Assembly (NCBI GenBank): GCA_003942085.1 | Contig: DQIQ01000012.1 | Location: 1 to 38,226, forward strand | Length of the DNA stretch: 38,226 nt | Source of the DNA: Thermoplasmata archaeon | GTDB lineage: Archaea > Thermoplasmatota > E2 > DHVEG-1 | Reading direction: 5' to 3' | Shown here: one piece after another, positions 27,135 to 37,093 of the stretch | How positions within the stretch are numbered: the first letter of the stretch is position 1 | How the letters are laid out: each line of letters begins with the position of its first letter | Made by a program: the position numbers and the translations under genes | Notes under the pieces: generated by a model | The model's input: the letters and a program-made list of their open reading frames with translations, nothing else | Told to the model about the DNA's origin: nothing | The model's database searches: none

Positions 27135-30100
27135 TTAGAAAAAATCACTTAACTTGGTGTTTTTCACCTTATCGCTCACAAACATCGAATCAATGGATTT
27201 CTCAACCAGTGCGATACGCTGACGTGCATACACCGGCAGGTTATACTTCTCAGCTATCTCCTTTGAGATATTCAGATATTTCTTCACGGACATCTCATGG
27301 ACCGTGAGGGTCAGCTTCCCGTTGCATTTTGTACACACTCCCTGAAGAGGAATCCGGCGATACGTCGTGTTACACAACGGACAACGCACCGACTGTTTAC
27401 TAAATGCCCGGAGATTTCCCAGTATGTCTGGTAGGAAATGTCGTTCGATGACCTTGTATGCCACATCAGCCTCATCGACCGCGCGGATCTTTGCTGCAAG
27501 ACTCAGCTGCACGTTCATCTTCTCCATCATGCTCTTCAGCGTCTTATACAACGATTCCTTCGGTCCTTCTGAGATATCAGCGGTGTCATGGGTGAACCCG
27601 AACTGCTCGTACTGCAGCTCAGTTCCGAGCCGCGCAGCAACCAACCCCATCTTTGACTCAAGGTTCTTCGAATGCTCATGTCGTAAGGTCGCCTCATAGA
27701 ATTCCAAAGGATACCGACCAAGGGTATCCAGGTTATGCGCCTCTTTATCGACTTCAGAGGGGTCAAGACGTGTCGTCAAAATCAACGGCAAATCCATTTT
27801 CCCTCCCCGTTTATCAGGGATGTACGCATGGGAGAAATTCAATAATGCATCCATGAGAAGCATTAAACCATCTTCGTCGCCATCACATCGTATTTGGATG
27901 AGTTGATTGTGCCAAAGAACCGCTTTATCCTCTAATTTTTCTCCTTCGATATCGAAACAATACGTCGGCTCATTGTTTACTTCTTCGGTCTGTATTTCCT
28001 TAATAATATCAAAAGTGTAATCGGAGTAGGAAACAGCTGGATAATTAATCCCATTGTATTGAATGAACCTTGACACGTTCAGAGGTTGTAATTCCATCAT
28101 TTTTCTAGAACGATTTCTCTTCTTATTGGAAATAGGTTTAATGATTTCTGCAAATCGATATTTATCTTCACCGGTTACAACGAGATGAAACAACTGATGT
28201 CGGACTGGTTCTTTTCCTAATTTTTCATATATTTTCAACACGGCTTTTCCAGGCAAAAGTTCCTTTGTTTTTTGATATCTCGTAAAAATATTTACCCGAA
28301 GTAAAAGATTCGCAATTCCTTCTAACAACGGTTGAGAAACAGAATATAAAGTAATTCTGTCAGGATCCAGACTAATAGAGCCATCCCCCTCGAAAAATGC
28401 TGATACGAAGTTAATCATTGACCGCTCGTTTCCATGATAAATAATTTCTGGGACGTGCTTCTCGTACGCTGTTTTTCCTATTCCCCAAATTTTATTGAAA
28501 AGTAAAAACAACACTTTTGAGGAATACACGACCCGTCCACCATCTTTGTACGGGTCTAATTCAAACACATTTTTCATGTTACTAATTAATCTTTTTCTTA
28601 ACTCGACATTTTCAATTCTGAATGTTACCTGATGAGATGAACTATTAGATCGAGACCAACCCTCCGCACAGTAAAGCCCAAGAATCCAAAAGAGTGACTC
28701 TATATCGGTTAAATATGCTGGGATATTTACATGGTCACATCTTAACCCAACACAAGTGTTTTTCGGTAAATCATCATACCATATATCCGAGTTCTCACAC
28801 AATTTTTTAAAGTGGAGTAACGGCACACTTGAATACCACTTACTTGAACTAATCGCCAAATCATCTTTTATCCCACATAGTTCTATAACCCTGTCTCGCC
28901 CTAATTGTTTCACGATATTTTTGAAGAAATTTTTTGACTTTCGCAGTTTAATATCTATTAAAAAATCATCACTTAGTTCAGATAAAATTTTTGGAACATT
29001 GATCTCTGAGACCGAAGTTTCATAAGGAGTTTTTAAACTGACAGGTAATCGGTCTCCTTCTTTTATATCTCGAGCTTTTTTGACCGAAGGAATACCATCT
29101 TGAATAATCAATATGTTATGATCTGGCGTCACCTTAATTTCTCGATTGGTGGATGTTTTGATTTTAATCCAACGATCTGTTTTTCCCTTGATAAAATACT
29201 TTACTTTTTTCCTTTCCATTTTCCCTGATTTTCTGTTCAGGGAATAGGCATAGAGTTTCGTTGTTGGATCTATATCAATTCTCTCTGTTCCATAGGCATC
29301 GATAATTTTTAATTTTCCCTTTGGAACTAGTTCTTCCACCATCTTGCCGATTTTATCAGTGAGAAATCTATCGTGATTCTCATCATAAAGAAAAACATGT
29401 TGATCGAAATGATAACAGTTTCTTCGTTTCGTTGCATGGAAAAAAGGATGCATAAAGCATACTTGTGCTGAGGTAAACCCAATGATGCGGCCAAGTGCCC
29501 CCGCTGAGGTATGTGGTGCGAGTCCGACAACCAGATGGCCTGTTAAATCCAGATTTTTTTTGATTTTGTAGAACCGATCGACACCGTAGAACTTGGCTAG
29601 CAGATCATCGATGAACTTTGAGACTTGTATAAAATATTCAGCACACGCGGTAGAGACGATGACGTCCTGGACTTTCAGCTCGCAGATCTGCTCTTCGTTC
29701 TGCAGATCGTATCCAAGATAATCTTTTGTGTACCCGAGTTCTTTTATTCTGGTGAGTGGGACGCCGATTTCTTTTGGTTTGAAATGGGTCAGGGGTGCAT
29801 CCGTCATGTCGAACCTGATGGTCCCATCTTTGAACACGTAGACGTTATGTTTTGCGCGTAGGATTCCTTTTTCGAGCGGCTCTGGGGTTTTATGTTTCGA
29901 GATCGTCCCGATGACTGCTTTGATGGTCTCAGGTAGGATATGTTCTTTGACGTTTTTTTGTGCACGTTCGAGTTCTTCAGAGAGGTTGATATGTTGTTTC
30001 TCTGGTTTTCCTTCAATGATTTCGGTGTGGGTGCCGCAATTGCAGATCAGATGGAAGGTGACAGTGTTGCATTTTGGGCAGCGTCGTTTCCCAACTTCGA

Positions 30101-32102
30101 CTTCGATGGTGACGTTCTCCGCAGCGTTCTTCACAAGACGTTGGTTTCCGCCGTAGTCTCCGAGCGGGAAGAGGACATGTGGTGGTGGTCGCATTTTCCG
30201 CGGGGATGCTTTTTCCGGTCGTCCCATCCTCGTTCCGATACGGAATGGTCCACGTGCGCGGATGTGCACCCCGGCGAGTGCTGAGACGTAAGCAAGCGTG
30301 TTTTCTCCCTGGGTTGGAGATCGGTATCGGTCTGTGACGATGATTTTTTCTTCTTTGAGGTCAAGGCCGCAGCAGCGGAGCAAGGGATAGGAATATTGAC
30401 TGATGCGTAGTGTTCCTTCTCGTTGGGCGTGGAGGGCTCCTAGTTCGATGAGGATGTTTTTTGTTTCAGGAGTACTGGGGAGAATAAGTGCACCGCCGCT
30501 TCCTTCGGTAAGATACGTCCCATGGTCTTTGATGGTGTTCATGAGTGTCACAACATCATCGGTCGGGAGATCATGCCAAAACAAATTGTAGTCGGGATGC
30601 AGGGGGACTTGGTAGTGCTCCGCAAGGAGGAATGCGTCTGTTGATGAAGGATGGCGGATATCAAGTGGTCTTTTCATGTCGTCATTGATTTTCTGTTGAA
30701 GGATTTTATCTCCAGCTGCGACATCTAGCGGGGTGTTGCTGGATGGGATGCAGCCAATCTTTGTCTGGAGCTCTTGCACCCACCATTCATAGACGTAGGA
30801 TGCGTCCGGGAGGATAGCATTGTTTTCGATGAATTCTCCGAATGGGACCAGGATTTCACCAAGGTCAATGATTTTTTTAACATCGCTGCGGATGTTTTTG
30901 ACATCGTTGATCTGGATCAAGTCCCCGTTTTGGAGCAGTACGATGGGTCCTTCGATCTGGTCGCAGGGTGTCCCGATGGTTCCTTTTCCTGGTCGTTCGG
31001 TTTTCATCTGGGTGCCGACCGTGATGAATGAATCAAGCAGGAACATGGTTGCTGGGTTGATCGCAGTAGAGGCTAATCCTGCGGTGCGTGCCCGTCCGTA
31101 GCGGAGGCGAAATCCTCCTTTTCGTGAGGGATGAGACAGCACCGGTCTGCCTGCGATGACCTCGCCGATGTATTTTGATGACGGGGGAATGAGTGGGATC
31201 TGGCCGGCTTCTTTGGCGGGCTCTATTCCTTTGTTGACGAAGGGCTCGAGGAACTCCCATCCTTTCAACTTCAATTTTTTGATATGTTTTTGGATCTTTG
31301 GTGCTTTGAGGCAGAGTCCTTCGGCGATGACCAGGCAGGCTCCTCCTCTCAAGCGGTTGGTTCCGATGCGGGGGAGGTCTCGGTACCCGGCGACTTCTTC
31401 ATCCTCGGTTCCTTCACCGTTGATGCAGATCGGGCAGTTCTTCATGATAAGGTCGATTTCGTCGACGGACGGGAGGTACTGCAGGTGCTGTACTCTTTTA
31501 TATAACGGGATTTCTTCTTTGAGTCGCTCGATTTCTCCTTGGGTTGCGACGTAGCTGCCGATGTTGAGGTCCCGGCGTACGACATCAGCGATGAGCACGC
31601 TCATGGCCTGTCCGGTTCCCCCTGCGCTTCTGATGGGTCCTGAGAAATAAAGGTCGACGTAGTTGGTGCCGTCGTTGTTCCGTCCGACTCTCACTTCCGC
31701 GATTCCTTCAAGGGGGGCGACTAGGACTCCTTCAGTAAGGATGGCAAGACCCGTTCGTATCGCTTGGTCTAGTGCTTGTTCTATGGTGTCGAAATGGTAG
31801 GTTTTCCGGTCCGCGATCATCCGGGCGATTTCTAAGGAGACGAGTTCTCTGTTGTCGATTTTTTGGGTGGCTTGTCTGATTTTCGGTGCGATTCCCTCTG
31901 GTCCGACGAGCTGTTCGACGCGAGCTGCCAGATCAAGAGCCTGGGGGATTTCAACGGAAAGCTCAGGGTCGCATCCTTTTTTCCTGGCTTTGTTCGCAAG
32001 TTTATAGCAGGCGTCGATATCCTGCTGGAGCTGTTTAAAATACGCGCGCATAGCAGGACTTGCAGCGATATCTTTGATTGACTCCCCATCCATGGTTCTC
32101 AT
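27135..32102 (-). CDS. polC: DNA polymerase D large subunit DP2 (with intein)
   Basis: Catalytic subunit of the euryarchaeal replicative polymerase. The start is set at the ATG at 32102 (MRTMDGESIKDIAAS) or 32093; the frame to 32141 has no DP2 similarity. 1655 residues as a precursor, about 1145 without the intein. Features: MRAYFKQLQQDIDACYKLANKARKKG at the N-terminus, the SGPIRSAGGTGQAMSVLIADVVR segment, the catalytic-core region around MHPFFHATKRRN and CDGDEDGLMLLMDALL, a C-terminal zinc motif (CPLCNTTY...CTKC) and a terminal KLSDFF, a PCNA-binding PIP-type tail. DP1 is 92 bases upstream on the same strand. The intein (separate entry) interrupts the catalytic motif KRRN-CDGDED. Confidence 0.97.
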   Translation of the reverse strand: MRTMDGESIKDIAASPAMRAYFKQLQQDIDACYKLANKARKKGCDPELSVEIPQALDLAARVEQLVGPEGIAPKIRQATQKIDNRELVSLEIARMIADRKTYHFDTIEQALDQAIRTGLAILTEGVLVAPLEGIAEVRVGRNNDGTNYVDLYFSGPIRSAGGTGQAMSVLIADVVRRDLNIGSYVATQGEIERLKEEIPLYKRVQHLQYLPSVDEIDLIMKNCPICINGEGTEDEEVAGYRDLPRIGTNRLRGGACLVIAEGLCLKAPKIQKHIKKLKLKGWEFLEPFVNKGIEPAKEAGQIPLIPPSSKYIGEVIAGRPVLSHPSRKGGFRLRYGRARTAGLASTAINPATMFLLDSFITVGTQMKTERPGKGTIGTPCDQIEGPIVLLQNGDLIQINDVKNIRSDVKKIIDLGEILVPFGEFIENNAILPDASYVYEWWVQELQTKIGCIPSSNTPLDVAAGDKILQQKINDDMKRPLDIRHPSSTDAFLLAEHYQVPLHPDYNLFWHDLPTDDVVTLMNTIKDHGTYLTEGSGGALILPSTPETKNILIELGALHAQREGTLRISQYSYPLLRCCGLDLKEEKIIVTDRYRSPTQGENTLAYVSALAGVHIRARGPFRIGTRMGRPEKASPRKMRPPPHVLFPLGDYGGNQRLVKNAAENVTIEVEVGKRRCPKCNTVTFHLICNCGTHTEIIEGKPEKQHINLSEELERAQKNVKEHILPETIKAVIGTISKHKTPEPLEKGILRAKHNVYVFKDGTIRFDMTDAPLTHFKPKEIGVPLTRIKELGYTKDYLGYDLQNEEQICELKVQDVIVSTACAEYFIQVSKFIDDLLAKFYGVDRFYKIKKNLDLTGHLVVGLAPHTSAGALGRIIGFTSAQVCFMHPFFHATKRRNCYHFDQHVFLYDENHDRFLTDKIGKMVEELVPKGKLKIIDAYGTERIDIDPTTKLYAYSLNRKSGKMERKKVKYFIKGKTDRWIKIKTSTNREIKVTPDHNILIIQDGIPSVKKARDIKEGDRLPVSLKTPYETSVSEINVPKILSELSDDFLIDIKLRKSKNFFKNIVKQLGRDRVIELCGIKDDLAISSSKWYSSVPLLHFKKLCENSDIWYDDLPKNTCVGLRCDHVNIPAYLTDIESLFWILGLYCAEGWSRSNSSSHQVTFRIENVELRKRLISNMKNVFELDPYKDGGRVVYSSKVLFLLFNKIWGIGKTAYEKHVPEIIYHGNERSMINFVSAFFEGDGSISLDPDRITLYSVSQPLLEGIANLLLRVNIFTRYQKTKELLPGKAVLKIYEKLGKEPVRHQLFHLVVTGEDKYRFAEIIKPISNKKRNRSRKMMELQPLNVSRFIQYNGINYPAVSYSDYTFDIIKEIQTEEVNNEPTYCFDIEGEKLEDKAVLWHNQLIQIRCDGDEDGLMLLMDALLNFSHAYIPDKRGGKMDLPLILTTRLDPSEVDKEAHNLDTLGRYPLEFYEATLRHEHSKNLESKMGLVAARLGTELQYEQFGFTHDTADISEGPKESLYKTLKSMMEKMNVQLSLAAKIRAVDEADVAYKVIERHFLPDILGNLRAFSKQSVRCPLCNTTYRRIPLQGVCTKCNGKLTLTVHEMSVKKYLNISKEIAEKYNLPVYARQRIALVEKSIDSMFVSDKVKNTKLSDFF
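27888..29417 (-). mobile_element. LAGLIDADG intein in DP2
   Basis: Begins at Cys in KRRN/CYHFDQHVFLY (residue 896) and runs to just before the extein Cys of CDGDEDG, 510 residues. Splicing blocks are visible: block A CYHFDQHVFLYDEN, block B TSTNREIKVTPDHNILI, the two endonuclease motifs LGLYCAEGW (about 28660-28690) and FFEGDGSI (about 28380-28405), and block F TYCFDIEGEKLEDKA. The coding sequence is more AT-rich than DP2 itself, fitting lateral spread by homing. The same DP2 site carries inteins in other archaea. The C-terminus is odd: WHN lies six residues before the splice Cys, and the residue directly before the Cys is Arg (see findings). Confidence 0.92.
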
Positions 32103-32194
32103 GCCCTGAAAATAAACAATTTCTACATGGCAGCGAATCACTTAAAGGTTTGGATTCTTGGTCATAAAAAGAGACTGGATTTCTTTTTCTCGGG

Positions 32195-33910
32195 TCATGC
32201 GGATGCTTTGCTGAAATCCATTGCAGTTGCGCTTCCGGTTTTCAGATCGACGATCGGGAGTTTTGCGGAATCAGGCACGAAGTTCATCATCTTCTGATAT
32301 GAGGTTTGTGACTGCCAACTGGAGGCGTTGATGAGAGTTACGCCTCGGTAGGTGTCAATAGAGGAGGTGTGTACATGGCCGGTGACGAAGATATCAGGGA
32401 CTTGGGGAATGAGCATGTAGTCCACATGCTCCGGGGCAAGCGGTGTGTACCCGCCGTAGGTCGGTGAGAGGTGCCGTTTCTTGAGCATCAACTTCATGAC
32501 CTCGGTTGGTTCGTTGTAGCTGAGTGCCTGGATGTTGGTGGAATAATCAAGCAAGCTTTGACCGTGATAGGAGAGGATCTCCACGCCGTGGAGCGAGAAA
32601 TAACTGGGGTTTCCGATGAAGATATATTCTTTGCCCGTAAAGAGATCCCGTATTTCTTTTTCAAATGCGGGTTGTGGCTCTGCTGGTCGCACAGCATCAT
32701 GATTTCCTGGTTGGATGAGTATGGTGATGTGGTCAGGGATGTAGGCGAACTGTTGCGCGAGTGCCTGGTATTGTTCATAGATGTTGCTGATGGACAGCTC
32801 CTTTTCCTGGTTTGGGTAAATACCGATGCCGTCGACAAGGTCTCCGGGGAGCACAAGGTATTTGAGTCTGCTGGCGACGTCCCGTTGCCTGGAGTTTCCC
32901 AGGTCCCCGTTGATCCAGCGCAAAAACATGGTCCATTCTGATTCCATGAACATGTTGCTGCCCATGTGGATGTCGGAGAGGAACGCGACGCAGAGCGGGG
33001 ATTCTGTTTTCTTGCGTTCATGGTGCATTTTGATGTCCGGGTAGACGATGTTTTGAACAATGATCAGGTCGCCGTTTTTGCTGATTTTTCCGACCACTCC
33101 GATGACCTCGTCAAGCATGACTTCGTTTGCCTGCTGCATGGTCTCCGTGTTTGCTTTTAGTGCCATGAGGGTGGCGGAGCCTGTTTCGTCTTCGATTTCG
33201 ATGAGCCGGTGTCCGTTATGGGTTGTTTTAACGGTTTTTACGATGCCGATGAGCTGGATGTCGGTCATGGTCTTTCTGATGCGACTGATGGGGATGAACT
33301 GTGCGATTTCCCGTCGTTGGCTGCAGAGGATTTTTTTTATCCCTTGGTATCGGTCTCGAAATAAGCTGACGAAATCCTGGGTGGTTCCCTCGCTGGTTCG
33401 TTTTCCGGTGATGTCGGTAATGACGCGTACTTCTGAGTCGTAGTCTCTGGCTAGCGGTCTCCAGCCTTTGACTGTTTTTATCTCAAGGGGTTGCAGAGGT
33501 TTTTTTTCTTCAGATGTAGTCTGGTCGTCTTCAGTGTCCTCTTCGTCTTCTTCTTCGCTGGTCTCTGTGGTGATGGTAGGTTTGCTGTACATTTTTGATA
33601 GCATCTTTTTTTGGAATTCTTTTTCGATGGTTTTTTCAATTTGAGGCGGTGGTGATGCTGGAGTGGGGTTCGGTGATGCTAGTATGGTTATTGGTGGTGC
33701 TGGTGTTTCTTTGAGCTGTAGGGTTGATTCTTCGATGGATTTGATTGTGTCAAGGGCGAGGAACAACGGGTATTCTCTGAGGCTTTTTATGAGGAAATAA
33801 GCAAAATCATCAGGGTTTTCTTTTTGTGATATGTAGGTGAGTGCGTCGGGGAGGACGAACGTCCCATGATCTGAGAAGAGCTTAAGGATAGAGTTCATTG
33901 TCTCGCCCAT
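32195..33910 (-). CDS. polB: DNA polymerase D small subunit DP1
   Basis: Exonuclease and scaffold subunit of polymerase D. 571 residues: a helical N-terminus (to about 70), an acidic and Pro-rich linker (about 70-150, ITILASPNPTPASPPP and SEEEDEEDTEDDQT), an OB domain (about 220-290), and a calcineurin-type phosphoesterase domain with LSDIHMGS near 312, LPGDLVDG, QPGNHD near 402, ILSYHGQS and TGHVHTSS near 513. Metal-ligand residues look complete, so 3'-5' exonuclease activity is likely. The start is the ATG at 33910; a Met 12 bases later (33898) is possible. Adjacent DP1-DP2 order in one direction suggests cotranscription. Confidence 0.96.
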   Translation of the reverse strand: MGETMNSILKLFSDHGTFVLPDALTYISQKENPDDFAYFLIKSLREYPLFLALDTIKSIEESTLQLKETPAPPITILASPNPTPASPPPQIEKTIEKEFQKKMLSKMYSKPTITTETSEEEDEEDTEDDQTTSEEKKPLQPLEIKTVKGWRPLARDYDSEVRVITDITGKRTSEGTTQDFVSLFRDRYQGIKKILCSQRREIAQFIPISRIRKTMTDIQLIGIVKTVKTTHNGHRLIEIEDETGSATLMALKANTETMQQANEVMLDEVIGVVGKISKNGDLIIVQNIVYPDIKMHHERKKTESPLCVAFLSDIHMGSNMFMESEWTMFLRWINGDLGNSRQRDVASRLKYLVLPGDLVDGIGIYPNQEKELSISNIYEQYQALAQQFAYIPDHITILIQPGNHDAVRPAEPQPAFEKEIRDLFTGKEYIFIGNPSYFSLHGVEILSYHGQSLLDYSTNIQALSYNEPTEVMKLMLKKRHLSPTYGGYTPLAPEHVDYMLIPQVPDIFVTGHVHTSSIDTYRGVTLINASSWQSQTSYQKMMNFVPDSAKLPIVDLKTGSATAMDFSKASA

Positions 33911-34043
33911 AAAAATATTTCAAGGCTCTGTATATGTCATGTTGTTTTTAGCATTATGGTTCGGGTGTGGTCTTGGGTGGTTCGCTGCTTGTGTATCATC
34001 CGGTTGAAAGTATTAATATGATGAAATCATTAGGTGTTTTGGT

Positions 34044-35324
34044 ATGACGCAGATCTCTGAGGCAAAACAGAAGAAGACGACTTTGCAGATGAAGCAGGTT
34101 GCACGCGGCGAGAAGGTTGAGCCTGAGGTGATACGCCGAAGGATCGCTGCCGGTCAGGTGGTGATTCCGTATAATCCGATTCATGCGCCATCAGCACTTG
34201 GGATCGGGAAGGGTCTGCGGGTGAAGGTAAATGCCAATATCGGGACATCCCGTGAGCATTGCGATCTGAAGGAAGAAGTGGAGAAAGCAAAGGTAGCAGT
34301 CGCTGCTGGTGCCCATGCATTGATGGATCTTTCTACGGGTGGTGATCTTGACAGGATTCGTCGTGCGTTGTTAAAGACGGTGAAGGTCCCGTTTGGGACT
34401 GTCCCTATTTATCAGGCTGGCATTGAGGCAATTGCGAAACGTGGCTCTATTGTCGATATGACGGCGGATGATATGTTCTCCATGGTTGAATCCCAGGCAA
34501 AACAGGGTGTTGATTTCGCGGTCGTCCATGTGGGGATAACCAAGGAAAGCGTGGAGCGTTTACGAAAACAAAACCGATTGATCCCGATGGTGTCCCGAGG
34601 CGGGTCGTTTCACATGGCTTGGATCCTTCATCACGATTTGGAGAATCCCTTGTATAAGGACTTTGAGTATCTTTTGGAGATCGCGAAACGCTACGATGTG
34701 ACGCTTTCTCTGGGGGATGGTATGCGGTCTGGTGCGTTAGCTGATTCGAATGATCGGGCGAAGTTCCAGGAGTTGCTTATCATTGGTGAGCTTGTTGAAA
34801 AGGCGCGAAAGGCTGGTGTGCAGACCATGGTGGAAGGCCCTGGTCATATGCCGCTGTCCGATATCCAGGCAAACATCCAGGTGATGAAGACGGTGACTAA
34901 GGAAGCGCCGTATTTTGTTCTTGGTCCGCTTGTTACTGATATCGCCCCAGGGTATGATCATTTCGTGGGTGGTATCGGAGGAGCGTTTGCTGGGTTCTGC
35001 GGCGTTGATTTCCTTTGTTATGTGACGCCGGCTGAGCATCTGTGTCTTCCTGATTGGCAGGATGTCCGTGACGGGGTGGTCGCAACCAGGATTGCTGCGC
35101 ATGCTGCTGATCTTGCAAAAGGTCTTGATCGGGATGTCGATTTGACGTTCAGTGCCGCGCGGGAGGCGCTTGACTGGGAGAAGATGTTTGCGCTGTGTAT
35201 CGACCCAGCAAAGGCAAAGGAGTATCGGGCGAAACGGTCGCCATCTGAAGATACGAAGGCTTGTTCGATGTGCGGGAGCCTGTGTGCGATTGAGATGGTG
35301 AAAAAATATCTGAAGAACAAGTGA
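34044..35324 (+). CDS. thiC: Phosphomethylpyrimidine synthase ThiC
   Basis: Radical-SAM-type enzyme that rearranges AIR to hydroxymethylpyrimidine phosphate in thiamine synthesis. 426 residues: the N-terminal QVVIPYNPIHAPSALGIGKGLRVKVNANIGTS, the middle GPGHMPLSDIQANIQVMK and VLGPLVTDIAPGYDH segments, and the C-terminal CSMCGSLCAIEM iron-sulfur motif (CX2CX4C). AGTATTAATATG at about 34009-34020 puts the transcript start next to the ATG, so it is likely leaderless. No THI-box riboswitch fits into such a leader. Other thiamine genes are not in the window. Confidence 0.97.
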   Translation: MTQISEAKQKKTTLQMKQVARGEKVEPEVIRRRIAAGQVVIPYNPIHAPSALGIGKGLRVKVNANIGTSREHCDLKEEVEKAKVAVAAGAHALMDLSTGGDLDRIRRALLKTVKVPFGTVPIYQAGIEAIAKRGSIVDMTADDMFSMVESQAKQGVDFAVVHVGITKESVERLRKQNRLIPMVSRGGSFHMAWILHHDLENPLYKDFEYLLEIAKRYDVTLSLGDGMRSGALADSNDRAKFQELLIIGELVEKARKAGVQTMVEGPGHMPLSDIQANIQVMKTVTKEAPYFVLGPLVTDIAPGYDHFVGGIGGAFAGFCGVDFLCYVTPAEHLCLPDWQDVRDGVVATRIAAHAADLAKGLDRDVDLTFSAAREALDWEKMFALCIDPAKAKEYRAKRSPSEDTKACSMCGSLCAIEMVKKYLKNK

Positions 35325-35439
35325 ACCGTTGAGGTGCCTTGTATTTTTTTTTGTGGTATCGCTCAGGAAATTATCTTTAATGGTAAAACTCTAAGGAAAA
35401 AATAAAAAAAAGGGTGGAAGGTAACACTTTTTTCGCGTG

Positions 35440-36798
35440 CTAGATTCCTGATTCTTTTAAAACAAAGACCAGTGGTCCTATCTTAAGGCCATTGTAATGC
35501 TTGATGATGCCGGGGATGTTCTCCGGGTATGCGGACACGATGATGTGCAGTCTGCCGAATGCAAAGAAGTACAGTGGACTGCGAACCGTCTCTGAAGTCC
35601 CAGAGGCGATTGAATCGCAGGTTCCGTTAGCAACGGTCTTTCCAAATATCTGTAGGGGGCCCCAGGAGATCATCATGGTCCAGTTCACAAATGACGCGTT
35701 GTACTCCCCGTTGTTCTTGATGACTGCGACTATCCCAACTGAAAATAATTTCTGAACAACGACGTCTATCTTTGGTGGCTCGATCAAAAACAGATTGACG
35801 GTTGTTGTGCTGATCGCGACACGGGCTGGTGAAGTCGTGTTATCTTTTACCGTTAAGGTGAGGTTGTAGATCCCAACTTCGCTATATAGATGATAGGGGT
35901 AGTAGGGAATCGTTGAGGTATTGCCATCGCCGAAATCCCAGAGCCATTGTAATAGCTTCAGTCCGCCTCCAGTGACGTTCCCATGGAATCGCACACCTGC
36001 CGGGGTGTAGTCAAATTGCATGGACCACCACCATTCGTAGGGTCCTCCGGCATTGCACGAAAATATTGGTCCGGTATCATTGACAAGCACTTCGATATCA
36101 TCGATGCTGAACATTTGTTCATCTGATTGGTCTGTTTGATCACTATAATATTGGAATCCTATCTTCACATCAGGTTGTCCTGCGTACTGGGTTAAAACAA
36201 TGGGGTTGTTGATGGAAATTTCATACCATGTCCAGTCATGGAAAAACTGACCACTATCATCAAAGCTCCAGACTCTTGTCCAGCTTGTTCCTCCGTCCGT
36301 TGAGACGCTGACATTGAACTCGACGTATCGTTTGTACACGGTGACGTAGTAGCAGGTGTACCACCAGAATTTCAGAATTACCTCGGTGTATTTGCTGAAA
36401 TTGAGGCTTGGGGTGATGAGCCATTCGTCTTGAAAGCTACTTGTTGCTCCACGATTGACGGTGGCCGATGGTTTTGATACGGGATAGGTCGGTATACTGT
36501 TGTCGATATGCCATGTTTCAGTGGGGTTTGTTTGTGTTAGTTCCCAGGGCTGTCCCGTATCACTGATCGGAGGCATGTTCCCATCGGTAAAGTTTTCAGA
36601 CATATACAGGATGTAACTTGGTGCTGATGTCGGGGTGCTTGCGGGTTGAGATGAGTGTTTTTCTACAGTATTATTTATTTCTGAGCTACCCCGGGTGGTA
36701 TTGGTGAGTGCGGAGAGACTGCAGCTTAAAAGAACGGTGGCGCACAACAGCGTACATATTCCTTCTAAAAACTTTTTTTTCTTTCCTAATTCCTTCAT
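35440..36798 (-). CDS. Secreted protein with adhesin-type (choice-of-anchor J) and PKD domains
   Basis: 452 residues. N-terminal signal sequence (LEGICTLLCATVLLSCSLSAL, residues about 12-32). After a Ser/Thr/Pro-rich spacer, about residues 65-235 form a jelly-roll of the cleaved-adhesin / choice-of-anchor J type (SENFTDGNMPP, then GATSSFQDEWLITPSLNFS, then SIDDIEV). A PKD domain follows at about 245-335 with LQWLWDFGDGNTST. The C-terminal third resembles a CARDB-like beta-domain (VVQKLFSVGIVAVIKNNGEYNASFVNWT). It binds or adheres rather than catalyses. Such domains accompany gingipain-type peptidases in bacteria, and a C25 peptidase is encoded at 16865. A GGGAGGAG ribosome-binding site precedes the ATG; inverted repeats lie upstream. 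Confidence 0.8.
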   Translation of the reverse strand: MKELGKKKKFLEGICTLLCATVLLSCSLSALTNTTRGSSEINNTVEKHSSQPASTPTSAPSYILYMSENFTDGNMPPISDTGQPWELTQTNPTETWHIDNSIPTYPVSKPSATVNRGATSSFQDEWLITPSLNFSKYTEVILKFWWYTCYYVTVYKRYVEFNVSVSTDGGTSWTRVWSFDDSGQFFHDWTWYEISINNPIVLTQYAGQPDVKIGFQYYSDQTDQSDEQMFSIDDIEVLVNDTGPIFSCNAGGPYEWWWSMQFDYTPAGVRFHGNVTGGGLKLLQWLWDFGDGNTSTIPYYPYHLYSEVGIYNLTLTVKDNTTSPARVAISTTTVNLFLIEPPKIDVVVQKLFSVGIVAVIKNNGEYNASFVNWTMMISWGPLQIFGKTVANGTCDSIASGTSETVRSPLYFFAFGRLHIIVSAYPENIPGIIKHYNGLKIGPLVFVLKESGI

Positions 36799-36822
36799 GA
36801 TACGTACTCCTCCCTTTTAATA

Positions 36823-36844
36823 ATATTCTTGGCGAAAAGAATAT
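36823..36844. promoter_or_regulatory. Inverted repeat in the leader of the PKD gene
   Basis: Arms ATATTCTT (36823-36830) and AAGAATAT (36837-36844) with a 6-base centre. A TATA-like GATTTAAATAGG (about 36853-36864 on the minus strand) lies just upstream, so the repeat is near the transcript start and could be an operator or a leader hairpin. Confidence 0.4.
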
Positions 36845-36884
36845 GCTTTAATCCTATTTAAATCATTTCATATAAAATATAATT

Positions 36885-36898
36885 GTAACATTTGTTAC
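36885..36898. promoter_or_regulatory. Palindrome GTAACATTTGTTAC
   Basis: Perfect 6+6 inverted repeat with a TT centre, in the 295-base gap between the divergent PKD and presenilin-like genes. Its centre resembles that of the mcm promoter repeat (AACATTTATGTT). The rest of the gap (36899-37090) holds only a doubtful 33-codon ORF at 36926-37027. Confidence 0.35.
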
Positions 36899-37093
36899 GA
36901 TAATATTATTACACCAGGATACCTCATGAGCCAACGCAAAATCATCATCAAAACAGGGAATGGATCTATCAGCAAAGAAAGGATTTTTTTTGTTTTTCTC
37001 GACTCATCATGGTTGTTACATGAATGATGATACGATAACAGATTGCAGAAAAAACAAACTCTATAAAAAGGAGCACATTATTCCAGAACATTG

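Noticed and set aside
33911-34043. Possible TPP riboswitch before thiC
   Set aside because: The TATA box leaves practically no leader, and no THI-box core (CTGAGA...ACC) is present.
36926-37027. 33-codon ORF between the PKD and presenilin-like genes
   Set aside because: Short, low-information sequence with a T8 run; an upstream AT-rich box is the only support.
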